DNA from: Anaerolineales bacterium
GTDB lineage: Bacteria > Chloroflexota > Anaerolineae > Anaerolineales > Villigracilaceae
Assembly: GCA_014860805.1 (NCBI GenBank)
Contig: JACZJB010000136.1
Coordinates: forward strand, 36,948 to 100,947
Direction: 5' to 3'
Length of the DNA: 64,000 bases
How positions within the stretch are numbered: the stretch's first letter is position 1; the number at the start of each line of letters is the position of its first letter. This document shows positions 32,526 to 41,621 of this stretch, one piece after another. The notes beneath the pieces were generated by a model. That model was not told the origin of the DNA, ran no database searches, and was given only the letters and a program-made list of their open reading frames with translations. Made by a program: the position numbers and the translations under genes.

Positions 32526-33710
32526 TTATCCTTTGACCGCGCCTGCCATCATGCCGCGTACGAAGTAACGCTGGAAGGCGAAGAATACAATCATCGGCAG
32601 CAGCATGGAAAGGAACGCGGAGGCAGTCAGCAAGTGCCAGCCAGCACCGAGGGATGTCACCATGTTGCTAATTTGATAGGTCATAACCGGGGTGGTGCCG
32701 CCCAAAAATACCAGGGCAACCAGCAGGTCATTCCAAACCCATAGGAATTGGAAAATTCCAAGCGAAGCTATGGCTGGCATGGCCAGCGGAATGACCAACT
32801 TCGTAAATGCAGTCCAGTGAGAGGCGCCGTCGAGATACGCAGCTTCAAAAAGATCGCTGGGCAGGGAGCCAAGGAAGTTGCGCATTAAATAAATCGCATA
32901 CGGCATACCAAAACCGGTGTGAAAGAGCCAGACTCCCAGGAATGTGCCGTTCAATCCCATCTGGGCATACAACCGTGAGATTGGAACCAATGTCATCTGG
33001 AGGGGGACAACTTGAAGTCCGACAAGGATGGCAAATAAAATAAAGCGTCCTTTGAAATGCATCCAGGCAAAGGCATACCCGGCGAATGCGGCAAACAGGA
33101 TCGGAAGAATCGTTGCGGGTATCGTGATGAAAAGGCTGTTTAGAAAAGCGCGTCCCATGCCGCGTGGATTTAACAAATCGCTGGCATCGCATTTGAGATC
33201 CAGAGATTGCGCGTTTTCGCTGCAATCCTGCAGATAGCTGTTTCTGCCGCGATAGCCGACCAACGCGTCTACATAGTTGCTGGTTGTAAAGCGAGAAGAG
33301 ACCTCTCCCGAAGAGGCGCCTCGCAGGTAGGATGCAATGTCCGCAGCTTCTTGTGAAGTGGGAAGCGGGATATCGCCCATGTGAGGCTTGCCATCAATGT
33401 CTTTGCGCAGAAGCGCCAGTAATTGCAGTGAACGCGGGTATTTGGCGGTCAACTCCGGGTTGGATAAATCCGCTTGTGGGATGGTTTTTCCATCTGCTCC
33501 ATGGCAGGCGGCACATGATTGAATATAGGGGGCGTTTGCTTCCTGGGAGGAGAATACTGTCCACCATCCCGTTGTGTTTACATCCTGTACCGGGCGAATG
33601 GAGGTGATCAATAGGCCAAATGTTGGAACGACCCAGATGAGGATCGTAAATATGACAATGAAGTGGGTCGGAATTCTGCCCAAGACACGGTTGATCTTGT
33701 CGCGTTTCAT
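32526..33710 (-). CDS. MalG-type carbohydrate ABC permease with inserted c-type cytochrome domain
   Basis: 394 aa; permease EAAYLDGASHWTAFTKLVIPLAMPAIA (EAA loop); residues ~50-135 contain CAACHGADGKTIPQADL...GKPHMGDIPLPTSQEAADIASYLRG. Confidence 0.93.
   Translation of the reverse strand: MKRDKINRVLGRIPTHFIVIFTILIWVVPTFGLLITSIRPVQDVNTTGWWTVFSSQEANAPYIQSCAACHGADGKTIPQADLSNPELTAKYPRSLQLLALLRKDIDGKPHMGDIPLPTSQEAADIASYLRGASSGEVSSRFTTSNYVDALVGYRGRNSYLQDCSENAQSLDLKCDASDLLNPRGMGRAFLNSLFITIPATILPILFAAFAGYAFAWMHFKGRFILFAILVGLQVVPLQMTLVPISRLYAQMGLNGTFLGVWLFHTGFGMPYAIYLMRNFLGSLPSDLFEAAYLDGASHWTAFTKLVIPLAMPAIASLGIFQFLWVWNDLLVALVFLGGTTPVMTYQISNMVTSLGAGWHLLTASAFLSMLLPMIVFFAFQRYFVRGMMAGAVKG
33300..33580 (-). 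other. Mono-heme cytochrome c domain inserted in the permease
   Basis: CxxCH codons at 33501-33515 (TGTGCCGCCTGCCAT read on minus strand); candidate distal Met codon 33378-33380; cytochrome-like terminal helix DIASYLRG. Confidence 0.88.
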
Positions 33711-34669
33711 CGCATCGCCTCCTGTGCCAGAAATCTTTTGATGTTGTAGTAAATAAAGGGAATGATGGCGATCACAAGAATAACCGCCACAGCGGTACCA
33801 CGGCCCATGTTGAAGTTTTTATACATTTCGGTGTACATACGGTTGGCGATCACATTTGTGCCGAAATTACCGCCGGTCATTACATAAACGATATCAAATA
33901 ATTTCAGAACGTTGATGACCATGGTTGTGATCACCACTAAAATTGTCGGCATGATGATCGGGACCATGATTTTCCAGAATGCGGTCCATTCAGTGGCGCC
34001 ATCCACGCGTGCCGCTTCAAGGATTTCGTCGGGCACGGATTTTAATGCGGCGGAAAGGATCGTCATGCAGAACCCGGTCCACATCCAAATACCCACAACG
34101 ATTAACATCAAGGTGTTGACGCCCGGTGTGGACAGCCACGAAACGGGTTTGCCCCCGAGACTGGTAATGATCGAATTCAACAGGCCGATCTGAACTTGCT
34201 GTGTACCGTAGTCGTAGACGAATTTCCAGATGATCCCAGCTCCGACGAACGAAACAGCCATGGGCATGAAAATGATCGCCTTTGCCAGGGCTTCATATTT
34301 CACCCGATCTGCCAGCACCGCGAACGCGAGTCCAATTGATACGGTTCCTGTCGTCATCAGGAATATCCATTTGATATTATTTCCAAAGGATGACTTCCAG
34401 AATGTTTCCCAAAAGGACTTAAATGAGGTGAAGTCGAATTCAGATGTTAACGCGTAACGATAGTTTTCAAAGACGCCCCAACAGGCTTTGCCGGCTGCGC
34501 AGGTTGTCGCCGCAGATGCGGTACCATCCCCGTTCTTAAAGCTGAGAGCGACTGTATTTATCATTGGATAAACAATAAAGAAAGACATGACCAATAGCGC
34601 GGGCAATAAATATAGCCAGGGTGCGATAAGACCCTGCTTCATGATCTTGGGGATGTTTTGGGACGCCAT
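33707..34669 (-). CDS. MalF-type carbohydrate ABC permease
   Basis: 320 aa; EAARVDGATEWTAFWKIMVPIIMPTI EAA loop; overlaps following permease by 4 nt. Confidence 0.92.
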   Translation of the reverse strand: MASQNIPKIMKQGLIAPWLYLLPALLVMSFFIVYPMINTVALSFKNGDGTASAATTCAAGKACWGVFENYRYALTSEFDFTSFKSFWETFWKSSFGNNIKWIFLMTTGTVSIGLAFAVLADRVKYEALAKAIIFMPMAVSFVGAGIIWKFVYDYGTQQVQIGLLNSIITSLGGKPVSWLSTPGVNTLMLIVVGIWMWTGFCMTILSAALKSVPDEILEAARVDGATEWTAFWKIMVPIIMPTILVVITTMVINVLKLFDIVYVMTGGNFGTNVIANRMYTEMYKNFNMGRGTAVAVILVIAIIPFIYYNIKRFLAQEAMR

Positions 34670-34688
34670 AGGGGGTACCTCCTAAAAA

Positions 34689-34718
34689 GATTGGGGATGC
34701 TTCAAGGCATCCCCAATC
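34689..34718 (-). terminator. Perfect 12-bp stem hairpin between SBP and permease genes
   Basis: GATTGGGGATGC-ttcaag-GCATCCCCAATC. Confidence 0.7.
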
Positions 34719-34734
34719 CATATGACGATAGTAC

Positions 34735-36027
34735 TTACTTTAATGCTTCAGCTTGCACAGCAGCCGCATCGCTCAATGCTTTATCCAGATCGCCGCCGTT
34801 CAAATACTCTACGATGGCTTTCCATTCGGCGTTTCCGAAGCCGCCGGGAATGGTGTCGCCAATATCGGGAGTGAAGCCTTTTGTTTCGGCGAGAGCCTGC
34901 CCAAGTTTTTGTAATGCAGGATCAACGTAGTTGCCGTTTGCGCCTTTGTTGGGTGATAAACCGAACGTTGCTTTTGCCCAATTGGCTCCTCCCTCTGTTG
35001 AGGAAAGATAAGCCACCAGTGCTTTTACAGCTGGTTTGTCGCTAAAGGCCATCATCCAGTCCGCACCGCCTTGCAAACCTTGAGCTCCAGGGACGATAAA
35101 GAAATCGTAATCAGTACCCTGCTTGAGGTCGGGGAACTGAGCCGCGATATTTCCGCCGGCAAAACCTGACTGCTTGACCATCATGGCTTCTGCTGGATCA
35201 GAGAAGGGCTTGAAGATCGCATCGCCGAAGCTGGTTGAGAGGGTGCCTTCGGCGCCGCCAACAGCATATTTCGGATCTGTTGCCCATTTTCCATAGGTTT
35301 CATAAGCAAGCTTTACGCCCGGATCATTGTAGGGGATGCTGCCATCCAAAATACCCATTACATAGTCTGGGCCCTGTTGCACAAGCAGAATATCCTGAAT
35401 GAAGTCCGATGCGGTCCAACCTGTTGCATCACCTGACTCAATTCCCATACTCCAGGGAACGTTTCCGTCGGCAGCCATCTTTTCCACAAGTGCATCCAAT
35501 TCATCCCATGTTGCAGGGACCGTGTATCCCAAGGCTTCGAAGTTTGCCGGGCTGTACCAGATGATCGTCTTTACATCGGCTTTGATGGGCAAGCCAAGCC
35601 ATTTGCCGTCAATGGTGCCGGGGGTGATGAAAAATTCCGCATAATTAGCGCGGTTTGCGCCCAGATCATCCATGCTAATCAGTTTATCCTGATACTGCAC
35701 CAGTTGAGCCACATTCCAGAATGCAATATCAGGCGGGGTGCCGGCCTGGACGCGGGTATCCAATAACGCCTGATCACGAGTGGATTCTGGCTTCAGTACG
35801 ATGCCGCAGGCATCTACAAATGGTTGCAGCACCTGGTTCAAGTTCGTCTCTTCCACGCCTGACCATTGGTAAAGCATGCTAATTTCATCGCCAGGTTGAG
35901 CCCCCATACACATTTCGGATTGCGCAGCAGGAGCCTCGGTCATGGCGGGGGCCGCACTACCACAGGCAGTTAACAACATGGCGGTTACAACGAACAAGGC
36001 AAAGGTTTGCCAAAAGAACTTTTTCAT
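34735..36027 (-). CDS. Carbohydrate ABC substrate-binding lipoprotein (alpha-glucoside type)
   Basis: 430 aa; lipobox LLTACGSA; type II SBP pattern. Confidence 0.9.
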   Translation of the reverse strand: MKKFFWQTFALFVVTAMLLTACGSAAPAMTEAPAAQSEMCMGAQPGDEISMLYQWSGVEETNLNQVLQPFVDACGIVLKPESTRDQALLDTRVQAGTPPDIAFWNVAQLVQYQDKLISMDDLGANRANYAEFFITPGTIDGKWLGLPIKADVKTIIWYSPANFEALGYTVPATWDELDALVEKMAADGNVPWSMGIESGDATGWTASDFIQDILLVQQGPDYVMGILDGSIPYNDPGVKLAYETYGKWATDPKYAVGGAEGTLSTSFGDAIFKPFSDPAEAMMVKQSGFAGGNIAAQFPDLKQGTDYDFFIVPGAQGLQGGADWMMAFSDKPAVKALVAYLSSTEGGANWAKATFGLSPNKGANGNYVDPALQKLGQALAETKGFTPDIGDTIPGGFGNAEWKAIVEYLNGGDLDKALSDAAAVQAEALK

Positions 36028-36157
36028 TCTTCTCTCCTTAATATTTCAGTACTTCATTATTATTGGTTGATATGTTGAATGGGGGATGAATCAATGCTGC
36101 CACACACCTCCTTTATACTGAATAATGGACTAGGCGGAACAGAATGAAAGACTTTTT

Positions 36158-36175
36158 CATGAAAGCACTTTCATG
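36158..36175. promoter_or_regulatory. LacI-family operator upstream of the alpha-glucoside operon
   Basis: CATGAAAGCACTTTCATG; 14-bp core is the exact reverse complement of the site at 37260-37273. Confidence 0.78.
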
Positions 36176-36245
36176 AAGAAAGTATAGCATATCTTTCTTG
36201 AAAGTCAATAAGTTTATTAAAATTGATTTTTTACTTTATGCGATT

Positions 36246-37256
36246 TTAAGTGGTCAGACGTTCGATCAACTTTAAAGGAAGGTTGATATGTTGAAGCGGG
36301 CGCTCAGACTCACCGATGCGGGACAGCAGGATCTCGGCAGCCAGCCTTCCCGATTCATCCAAGTGCTGGCGGATGGTTGTTAAATCCACATGTTCTGCCA
36401 CATCAATGTCATCAAAACCGACCAGAGCCAGATCGTCCGGTATTCTTTTACCCATTTCCCTTGCAACTTTCATGACACTCATAGCCTGCATATCTGATGC
36501 TGCAAAAATTGCAGCAGGCGGTTTGGAAAGGCCGATTAATTCACGGGCAGCCTGGCGTGTCTCCATGGCTGTGTAAGGGGCGGAACGGATATAGGTTTTT
36601 GCCAATGAAAAGCCGGCATCCTGTAGCGCCTGCTTGTATCCCGTCAGACGGGATTTAATGGGATGAATTGCAAATCGTTCGGGGGGCTCAATATCCCCTA
36701 GAAATGCAAAACTTCTGTACCCTTTTTTGATGAGATGCTCCGCAACCAGACGTCCGCCGTTCATATCGTCGATCAAGATGCTGTTCAATTGCGGGTGGGA
36801 GTATTCGATCAACACAGTTTCCATGCCGCTTTTGGATAATCGCAGGGCATCCTGGTCTCCCATGGAGAGTGACATGATGATCAACCCATCGATATTCCTC
36901 ATTAGAGGAATGGAGGAGATATATCCCTGAAGATGGTCCATCGAGTCTACAGGGTAGATTACTAATTCATAATTGGCTTTCGATAGTGCAGACGCAACTC
37001 CCCGAAGCCTCTGGACAAATGAAGGAGCGGTAAAGAACGGCGTCAACACACCAATGCGGTCGGTATTCTGCAAGGCGCGGGCGCGGGCGTCTGCACGCGG
37101 AATGAATCCCAATTGGTCAATTGCATCCATCACGCGCTTGTGAGTTTCAGGATTGACCTTGTCCGGATCATTCAGTACGCGTGAAATAGTTGAAATACTT
37201 ACACCGGATTTTTTTGCTACATCGTAGATCGTTGGAGACTTCTTTTGAGCAGTCAT
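36246..37256 (-). CDS. LacI-family transcriptional regulator
   Basis: 336 aa; PTIYDVAKKSGVSISTISRVLNDPDKV. Confidence 0.94.
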   Translation of the reverse strand: MTAQKKSPTIYDVAKKSGVSISTISRVLNDPDKVNPETHKRVMDAIDQLGFIPRADARARALQNTDRIGVLTPFFTAPSFVQRLRGVASALSKANYELVIYPVDSMDHLQGYISSIPLMRNIDGLIIMSLSMGDQDALRLSKSGMETVLIEYSHPQLNSILIDDMNGGRLVAEHLIKKGYRSFAFLGDIEPPERFAIHPIKSRLTGYKQALQDAGFSLAKTYIRSAPYTAMETRQAARELIGLSKPPAAIFAASDMQAMSVMKVAREMGKRIPDDLALVGFDDIDVAEHVDLTTIRQHLDESGRLAAEILLSRIGESERPLQHINLPLKLIERLTT

Positions 37257-37259
37257 TGT

Positions 37260-37273
37260 TGAAAGTGCTTTCA
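37260..37273. promoter_or_regulatory. Autoregulatory operator of the LacI regulator
   Basis: TGAAAGTGCTTTCA directly upstream of the start codon, matching the 36160-36173 core in reverse complement. Confidence 0.75.
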
Positions 37274-37327
37274 GTTTAGCATATCGGCTTGCGAAGCGTC
37301 AATGTGAGATTTGAAGAGTCTCACCCT

Positions 37328-37395
37328 ACTGTCCACTTGACCAGTAAAAACTCCCCCGTTGGCAGGGGAGTTTTTACTTTCACGAACTTATGATG
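37328..37395 (+). repeat. Intergenic hairpin module family A, copy 1
   Basis: CTGTCCACTTGACCAG ... CTCCCCCGTTGGCAGGGGAG (37351-37370) TTTTT ... TTATGATG. Confidence 0.75.
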
Positions 37396-37417
37396 TGAAG
37401 GAAAAGGAGACTTCAAT

Positions 37418-37696
37418 ATGAATACGATTATCAGCATATCTGCATTCGCCATCTTGACCATTCTGTGGCTCGGATTTGGTTATGCCCTGGCTTTCAATCA
37501 AGCCGTCCTAGATACGGTCTGGCAATTCTTTCGCGGGATGCCGTTCGCGGTTCAAATAATCGTTGGATTTCTCATCCTCCCCATAGTCTTGGGATTATGG
37601 ATCTGGGAATCTTCCTGGCCCCTTTGGCTTCGCCTGATTCTCGTACTCGGGCTTGGATTCGCTACGATTTACACCTTCTTCCCGAAACAAACATAG
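37418..37696 (+). CDS. Small hydrophobic membrane protein
   Basis: 92 aa, three hydrophobic segments; ATG preceded by AAGGAG. Confidence 0.7.
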   Translation: MNTIISISAFAILTILWLGFGYALAFNQAVLDTVWQFFRGMPFAVQIIVGFLILPIVLGLWIWESSWPLWLRLILVLGLGFATIYTFFPKQT

Positions 37697-37712
37697 AGCT
37701 TAAGGAATTGCA

Positions 37713-38939
37713 ATGAAAATCATTCTTAATATTCTGGTCACCATTCTTGTAATTCTATTTTGCTTGACGGTGGTTTTATTGCCATTGACAACCTCTGTCC
37801 CCGCATGGGTCTGGATAGTACTTGCTCTTGCTGATATCGTGCTGGTCATTGCTCTGTTTCGAATTACTCCTGTTGGACGCGGCATCACTATTTCGCTTTC
37901 TGGCATGATCCTTGTTTCGATCCTCGCAATCATCACTTCACAGATCTTTGCCGCTACACCTCCCATCACGGATGGTAATGGCGAACCGCTCCCCAATTCC
38001 ATCGCCACACTCGAAAAGGTGACTCTGAATGAAAGCGAGCAGTGGATCACCATCCGTGGGCAGGATGTAGACAAGCCGATTCTGTTGAATCTCGGCATGG
38101 GCGGTCCCGGCGGAGGTGGATTCGCCACTCGGTCCCTTTTTGAGTCGTTGGAAAAAGATTTCGTAGTGGTAAGTTGGGATGAACCCGGTACGGGCAAATC
38201 CTATAACGCGGTCCCTTTCTCTGAATTGAACAAACAACGTTTTGTCGAAGATGCCCATGCGCTGACATTGTATCTGCGCGAACGATTCCATCAGGAAAAG
38301 ATCTATGTCTATGGCGTTTCGTGGACAAGCATTCTGGGCGTTTGGCTGGTTCAGGAATACCCGGAGCTATATTATGCCTACATCGGCAACGGGCAGATGG
38401 TCAACATCATCCGGGATGATGTCATGGGCTATGAGTTGGCGCTCAGCTACTCGGTCGAAAGAGGCGATGCGAAAATGGTGGAAACCCTCCAGCGTAATGG
38501 TCCGCCTCCTTATACGGGCGAAAATATGTTGGATAAGTATGTCACCTATTTGGATGTGCTGAACGATTATATGCACTCTCCTCACTATACAGTCATCGTT
38601 CCAATCGTCCCTTTTATTGCACCGGAGTATGGGCTGGTGGACAAGATCAACCACACACGTGGACTGATCCGATCTTTTGAAGTGGTGTATCCGCAATTGC
38701 AGGATGTTGACTTCACGACACAAGCCGCAAAGCTGGATGTGCCCGTCTACATTTTTGCGGGGCGTAATGATGTGAATGCGATGTCTTCGTTGGTGGAAGA
38801 GTATTTCAACATTCTTGAAGCGCCGCACAAGGAATTGATCTGGTTGAACGGCGGACATGGACTGGATGGAAGTAATCTCGGGCAGTTCGTGGACGTGATG
38901 GTCAATCAGGTGCTTGCAGAGACCTATCCAAACAAATGA
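37713..38939 (+). CDS. Membrane-anchored alpha/beta hydrolase (proline iminopeptidase-like)
   Basis: 408 aa; N-terminal TM segments then ILLNLGMGGPGGGGFATR, SWDEPGTGKSY, YGVSWTSILGVW (nucleophile elbow-like), GGHGLDG. Confidence 0.82.
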   Translation: MKIILNILVTILVILFCLTVVLLPLTTSVPAWVWIVLALADIVLVIALFRITPVGRGITISLSGMILVSILAIITSQIFAATPPITDGNGEPLPNSIATLEKVTLNESEQWITIRGQDVDKPILLNLGMGGPGGGGFATRSLFESLEKDFVVVSWDEPGTGKSYNAVPFSELNKQRFVEDAHALTLYLRERFHQEKIYVYGVSWTSILGVWLVQEYPELYYAYIGNGQMVNIIRDDVMGYELALSYSVERGDAKMVETLQRNGPPPYTGENMLDKYVTYLDVLNDYMHSPHYTVIVPIVPFIAPEYGLVDKINHTRGLIRSFEVVYPQLQDVDFTTQAAKLDVPVYIFAGRNDVNAMSSLVEEYFNILEAPHKELIWLNGGHGLDGSNLGQFVDVMVNQVLAETYPNK

Positions 38940-39012
38940 ATTACAAGGAGAAAAACCTTTCGGTAAAAAGCCGGTGTACACAAGGCATCTTGCAGAGGAC
39001 GATGATTGATTG

Positions 39013-39082
39013 ACCTGTCCATTTGGATAGTGAAAACTCCCCTCCTGGCGGGGGAGTTTTTATTTCACCAAAATTATCATGC
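39013..39082 (+). repeat. Intergenic hairpin module family A, copy 2
   Basis: CTGTCCATTTGGATAG + CTCCCCTCCTGGCGGGGGAG (39037-39056) TTTTT ... TTATCATG. Confidence 0.8.
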
Positions 39083-39103
39083 TGGAAGAAAGGAAACTAA
39101 ACA

Positions 39104-39496
39104 ATGAAAACAATCGCACAACCAGCAGTCATTACCCCAACCATCATCGGACTTGCCTTGTTATTCGCCGCAGTGACATTCATCGGCGTGACAAGTAAAA
39201 AGGTCCCCCTGCTCTCCAACATCCGCGTGGACATCGTCCTGCTCGTCATCATTGGCATGACCATCTGCTCGCAGGGCGGCATCGGACGCGTCGCTGCAAC
39301 GGGACAGTGGACACATACGCTCTCGATCATTGGCTACCTCCTTGGCGGACTCATCCTACTCATCGCGCTGGCGGTCTTCGTCGGCTGGAAACTTCCGTTC
39401 ATTGCGAACGACCAGCAAGCTTTATTCGCCATCGCAATTCTCGCAAGTCTCAAAGTAGTGAATGCGGTGACACACTATCTACTGGCACGCGGCTGA
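39104..39496 (+). CDS. Small integral membrane protein
   Basis: 130 aa with hydrophobic segments; initiated downstream of module A copy 2. Confidence 0.65.
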   Translation: MKTIAQPAVITPTIIGLALLFAAVTFIGVTSKKVPLLSNIRVDIVLLVIIGMTICSQGGIGRVAATGQWTHTLSIIGYLLGGLILLIALAVFVGWKLPFIANDQQALFAIAILASLKVVNAVTHYLLARG

Positions 39497-39502
39497 TTGA
39501 TT

Positions 39503-39595
39503 GTCTGTCCACTTGCCCACTATCCATCTGGACAGTCCCAAACTCCCCCAGTGACGGGGGAGTTTTTTATTCCATTTGGCTATGATCGATCATGA
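39503..39595 (+). repeat. Intergenic hairpin module family A, copy 3
   Basis: Nested CTGTCCACTTGCCCACTATCCATCTGGACAG + CTCCCCCAGTGACGGGGGAG (39543-39562) TTTTTT. Confidence 0.8.
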
Positions 39596-39609
39596 AAGGA
39601 AATGTTCCC

Positions 39610-40524
39610 ATGAAAAAGTTTTTCTTATTTCTCTCACTCTTCATCATCGTCACTTTAGCGTGTGACGTGTTGGTGAATATCGCACCCACCAACACGGTTC
39701 CCACTATAACTGAAACTCCTGTTTTGATTGAGCCTCCCACAACCACACCTGAAGTTTTCATTTCGTTGACACAGGCGATCCCCGCGACAGCTATTGTCCT
39801 GCCATCCCCTGAGACAAAGACATCCGTCACTTTTGGACGCTTAAGCCTCGATATTCCATTGAGCGTTGCAAGTGGCGCCAGCGGACAGGAATATCCACGC
39901 AACGACTCGGAAGATTCCGCCTACTGGGACAAGACCCCAGGTCATTTGCTAGTCTCGTTGAATGACTACTACATCCTGCAAGGAAAATTCCACCAGCCTC
40001 AAATTTATGTTTACCCGGCATTAGATTATGCAACACTGTTTCCTGGTGCATTTGAAAGCATGCATCGCTTGCGAAATGTTATGAGCGCTGTCGTGCCGAT
40101 GACTCTCGATCAACTCCCTGCGGTTCCATTCTTCAATGCCGCGCAGGTCTTTGCCTCGAACATCCAAGCGATCTCCTTCCAGAATGGGAGCGGCATCCGC
40201 TTCCTGACAGAGTATGCCCAATATGCTGCGCCCGTGAACAACCATGAACTGATCTATCACTTTCAGGGTTTTACCGATGACGGTGAGTATTACATCGTTG
40301 CCATCCTCCCGGTCACTGTCCCTGTGTTGGCAGAAACCAGTGACGCTGGCGCGCCTCTTCCTCCGGGAGGGATTCCCTATCCGTTTATGGCTGACCCCAA
40401 TGCCGATATGCAAGCCTACTACGCTTCAATCACTGACCTTTTGAATGCTACCTCGCCCGAAGCATTCACTCCCTCGATCAGCCAATTGGACGCGTTGATC
40501 CAGTCCATGTGGATTGCTCCGTAA
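39610..40524 (+). CDS. Putative lipoprotein of unknown function
   Basis: Start re-assigned to MKKFFLFLSLFIIVTLACDV (lipobox-like TLAC) with upstream GAAAGGAA. Confidence 0.7.
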   Translation: MKKFFLFLSLFIIVTLACDVLVNIAPTNTVPTITETPVLIEPPTTTPEVFISLTQAIPATAIVLPSPETKTSVTFGRLSLDIPLSVASGASGQEYPRNDSEDSAYWDKTPGHLLVSLNDYYILQGKFHQPQIYVYPALDYATLFPGAFESMHRLRNVMSAVVPMTLDQLPAVPFFNAAQVFASNIQAISFQNGSGIRFLTEYAQYAAPVNNHELIYHFQGFTDDGEYYIVAILPVTVPVLAETSDAGAPLPPGGIPYPFMADPNADMQAYYASITDLLNATSPEAFTPSISQLDALIQSMWIAP

Positions 40525-40527
40525 ACC

Positions 40528-40600
40528 ACCTATCCATTCGGATAGCTCCAAACTCCCCCCGCGGCGGGGGAGTTTTTCCTTCCCTTTCGATATCATGCAT
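40528..40600 (+). repeat. Intergenic hairpin module family A, copy 4
   Basis: CTATCCATTCGGATAG (40530-40545) + CTCCCCCCGCGGCGGGGGAG (40553-40572) TTTTT. Confidence 0.8.
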
Positions 40601-40628
40601 TTGAAAATATAAATCGTAGGAGTCACAC

Positions 40629-41453
40629 ATGAATCTCAAAACCTGGGCATCCCGTCATCCAATTCTCACTTACCTCATTCTGACGATGATCTGGTCGTTT
40701 GGCATCTGGTCGTTTTTGTTCCTGTACATTAAGCCCGGTGGATTGTTGAAATCGCCTCCGCCAATTTCATTCCTGTTTGTTGTGCTGGGCGGGTTTGGAC
40801 CTTCGCTTGGCGGTCTGCTCACTACATGGCTAATCTACGGACGCGAGGGACTGCAAGCCCTGTGGGACAGGATCCGCATCGGACGTGTGGGAGGCTGGTG
40901 GCTTGCTCTTTTGGTTATCCCTGCGGTGACAGCGTTGACTCCGCTCTTTCGCTGGCTGACAGGCTACCCCGTTGATATTGAAGCGATGGTGAACCTGCTT
41001 GGTCCCGGCATTGCCTTGGGACTCGTCGCTGGGTTGATGGAAGAATTCGGCTGGCGCGGTTTTCTTCTCCCGCATCTACTTAAACGTCACTCCCCATTTG
41101 TTGCCACTCTGCTGTTGGGTCTGATCTGGGGTGGTTTGTGGCACGGCTATGCAGATTACTTTGGGCTGGGCGGCAGAGGCTGGGTCTCCCTGGCGTTGAT
41201 TACCTTGCTTGGTCCTGTCCTATTGACCGCATGGTCATTTATCATCACTTGGGTGTATGAACGAACACAGGGCAGTTTGCTGATTGCCTATCTCATGCAC
41301 GCCAGCCTTTCGTCCAGCGCGTTGATCTTCGGGCAAACGTATACAACCACCGCTGAAGAAATTACGTGGACGGCGATCAGCACCGGGCTTGCCATCTTCG
41401 CGGCGGTTTTCATCTGGCTATTCGCCCGCCGCCGTGGCTCACAGACATCTTAA
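40629..41453 (+). CDS. CPBP-family intramembrane metalloprotease
   Basis: 274 aa; EEFGWRGFLLPHL and later GGLWHG motifs (Abi/CAAX). Confidence 0.88.
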   Translation: MNLKTWASRHPILTYLILTMIWSFGIWSFLFLYIKPGGLLKSPPPISFLFVVLGGFGPSLGGLLTTWLIYGREGLQALWDRIRIGRVGGWWLALLVIPAVTALTPLFRWLTGYPVDIEAMVNLLGPGIALGLVAGLMEEFGWRGFLLPHLLKRHSPFVATLLLGLIWGGLWHGYADYFGLGGRGWVSLALITLLGPVLLTAWSFIITWVYERTQGSLLIAYLMHASLSSSALIFGQTYTTTAEEITWTAISTGLAIFAAVFIWLFARRRGSQTS

Positions 41454-41621
41454 GAACTTCAGTGCTTTGCGAAAACAAAAGTCCGGGCTTTCGAATAAGT
41501 CAAAGGACAACAAGATGACATCATTCAATCCACTTTCCATTTTCACGGACTCGTGCCGAGTCACACGCGTGCAAATTTCGCAACGTGTGGGCGGAGAAGT
41601 TCAACTGAACGAAATAAGTCC

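Noticed and set aside
38367-38981. 204-aa minus-strand ORF
   Set aside because: Antisense to the alpha/beta hydrolase gene.
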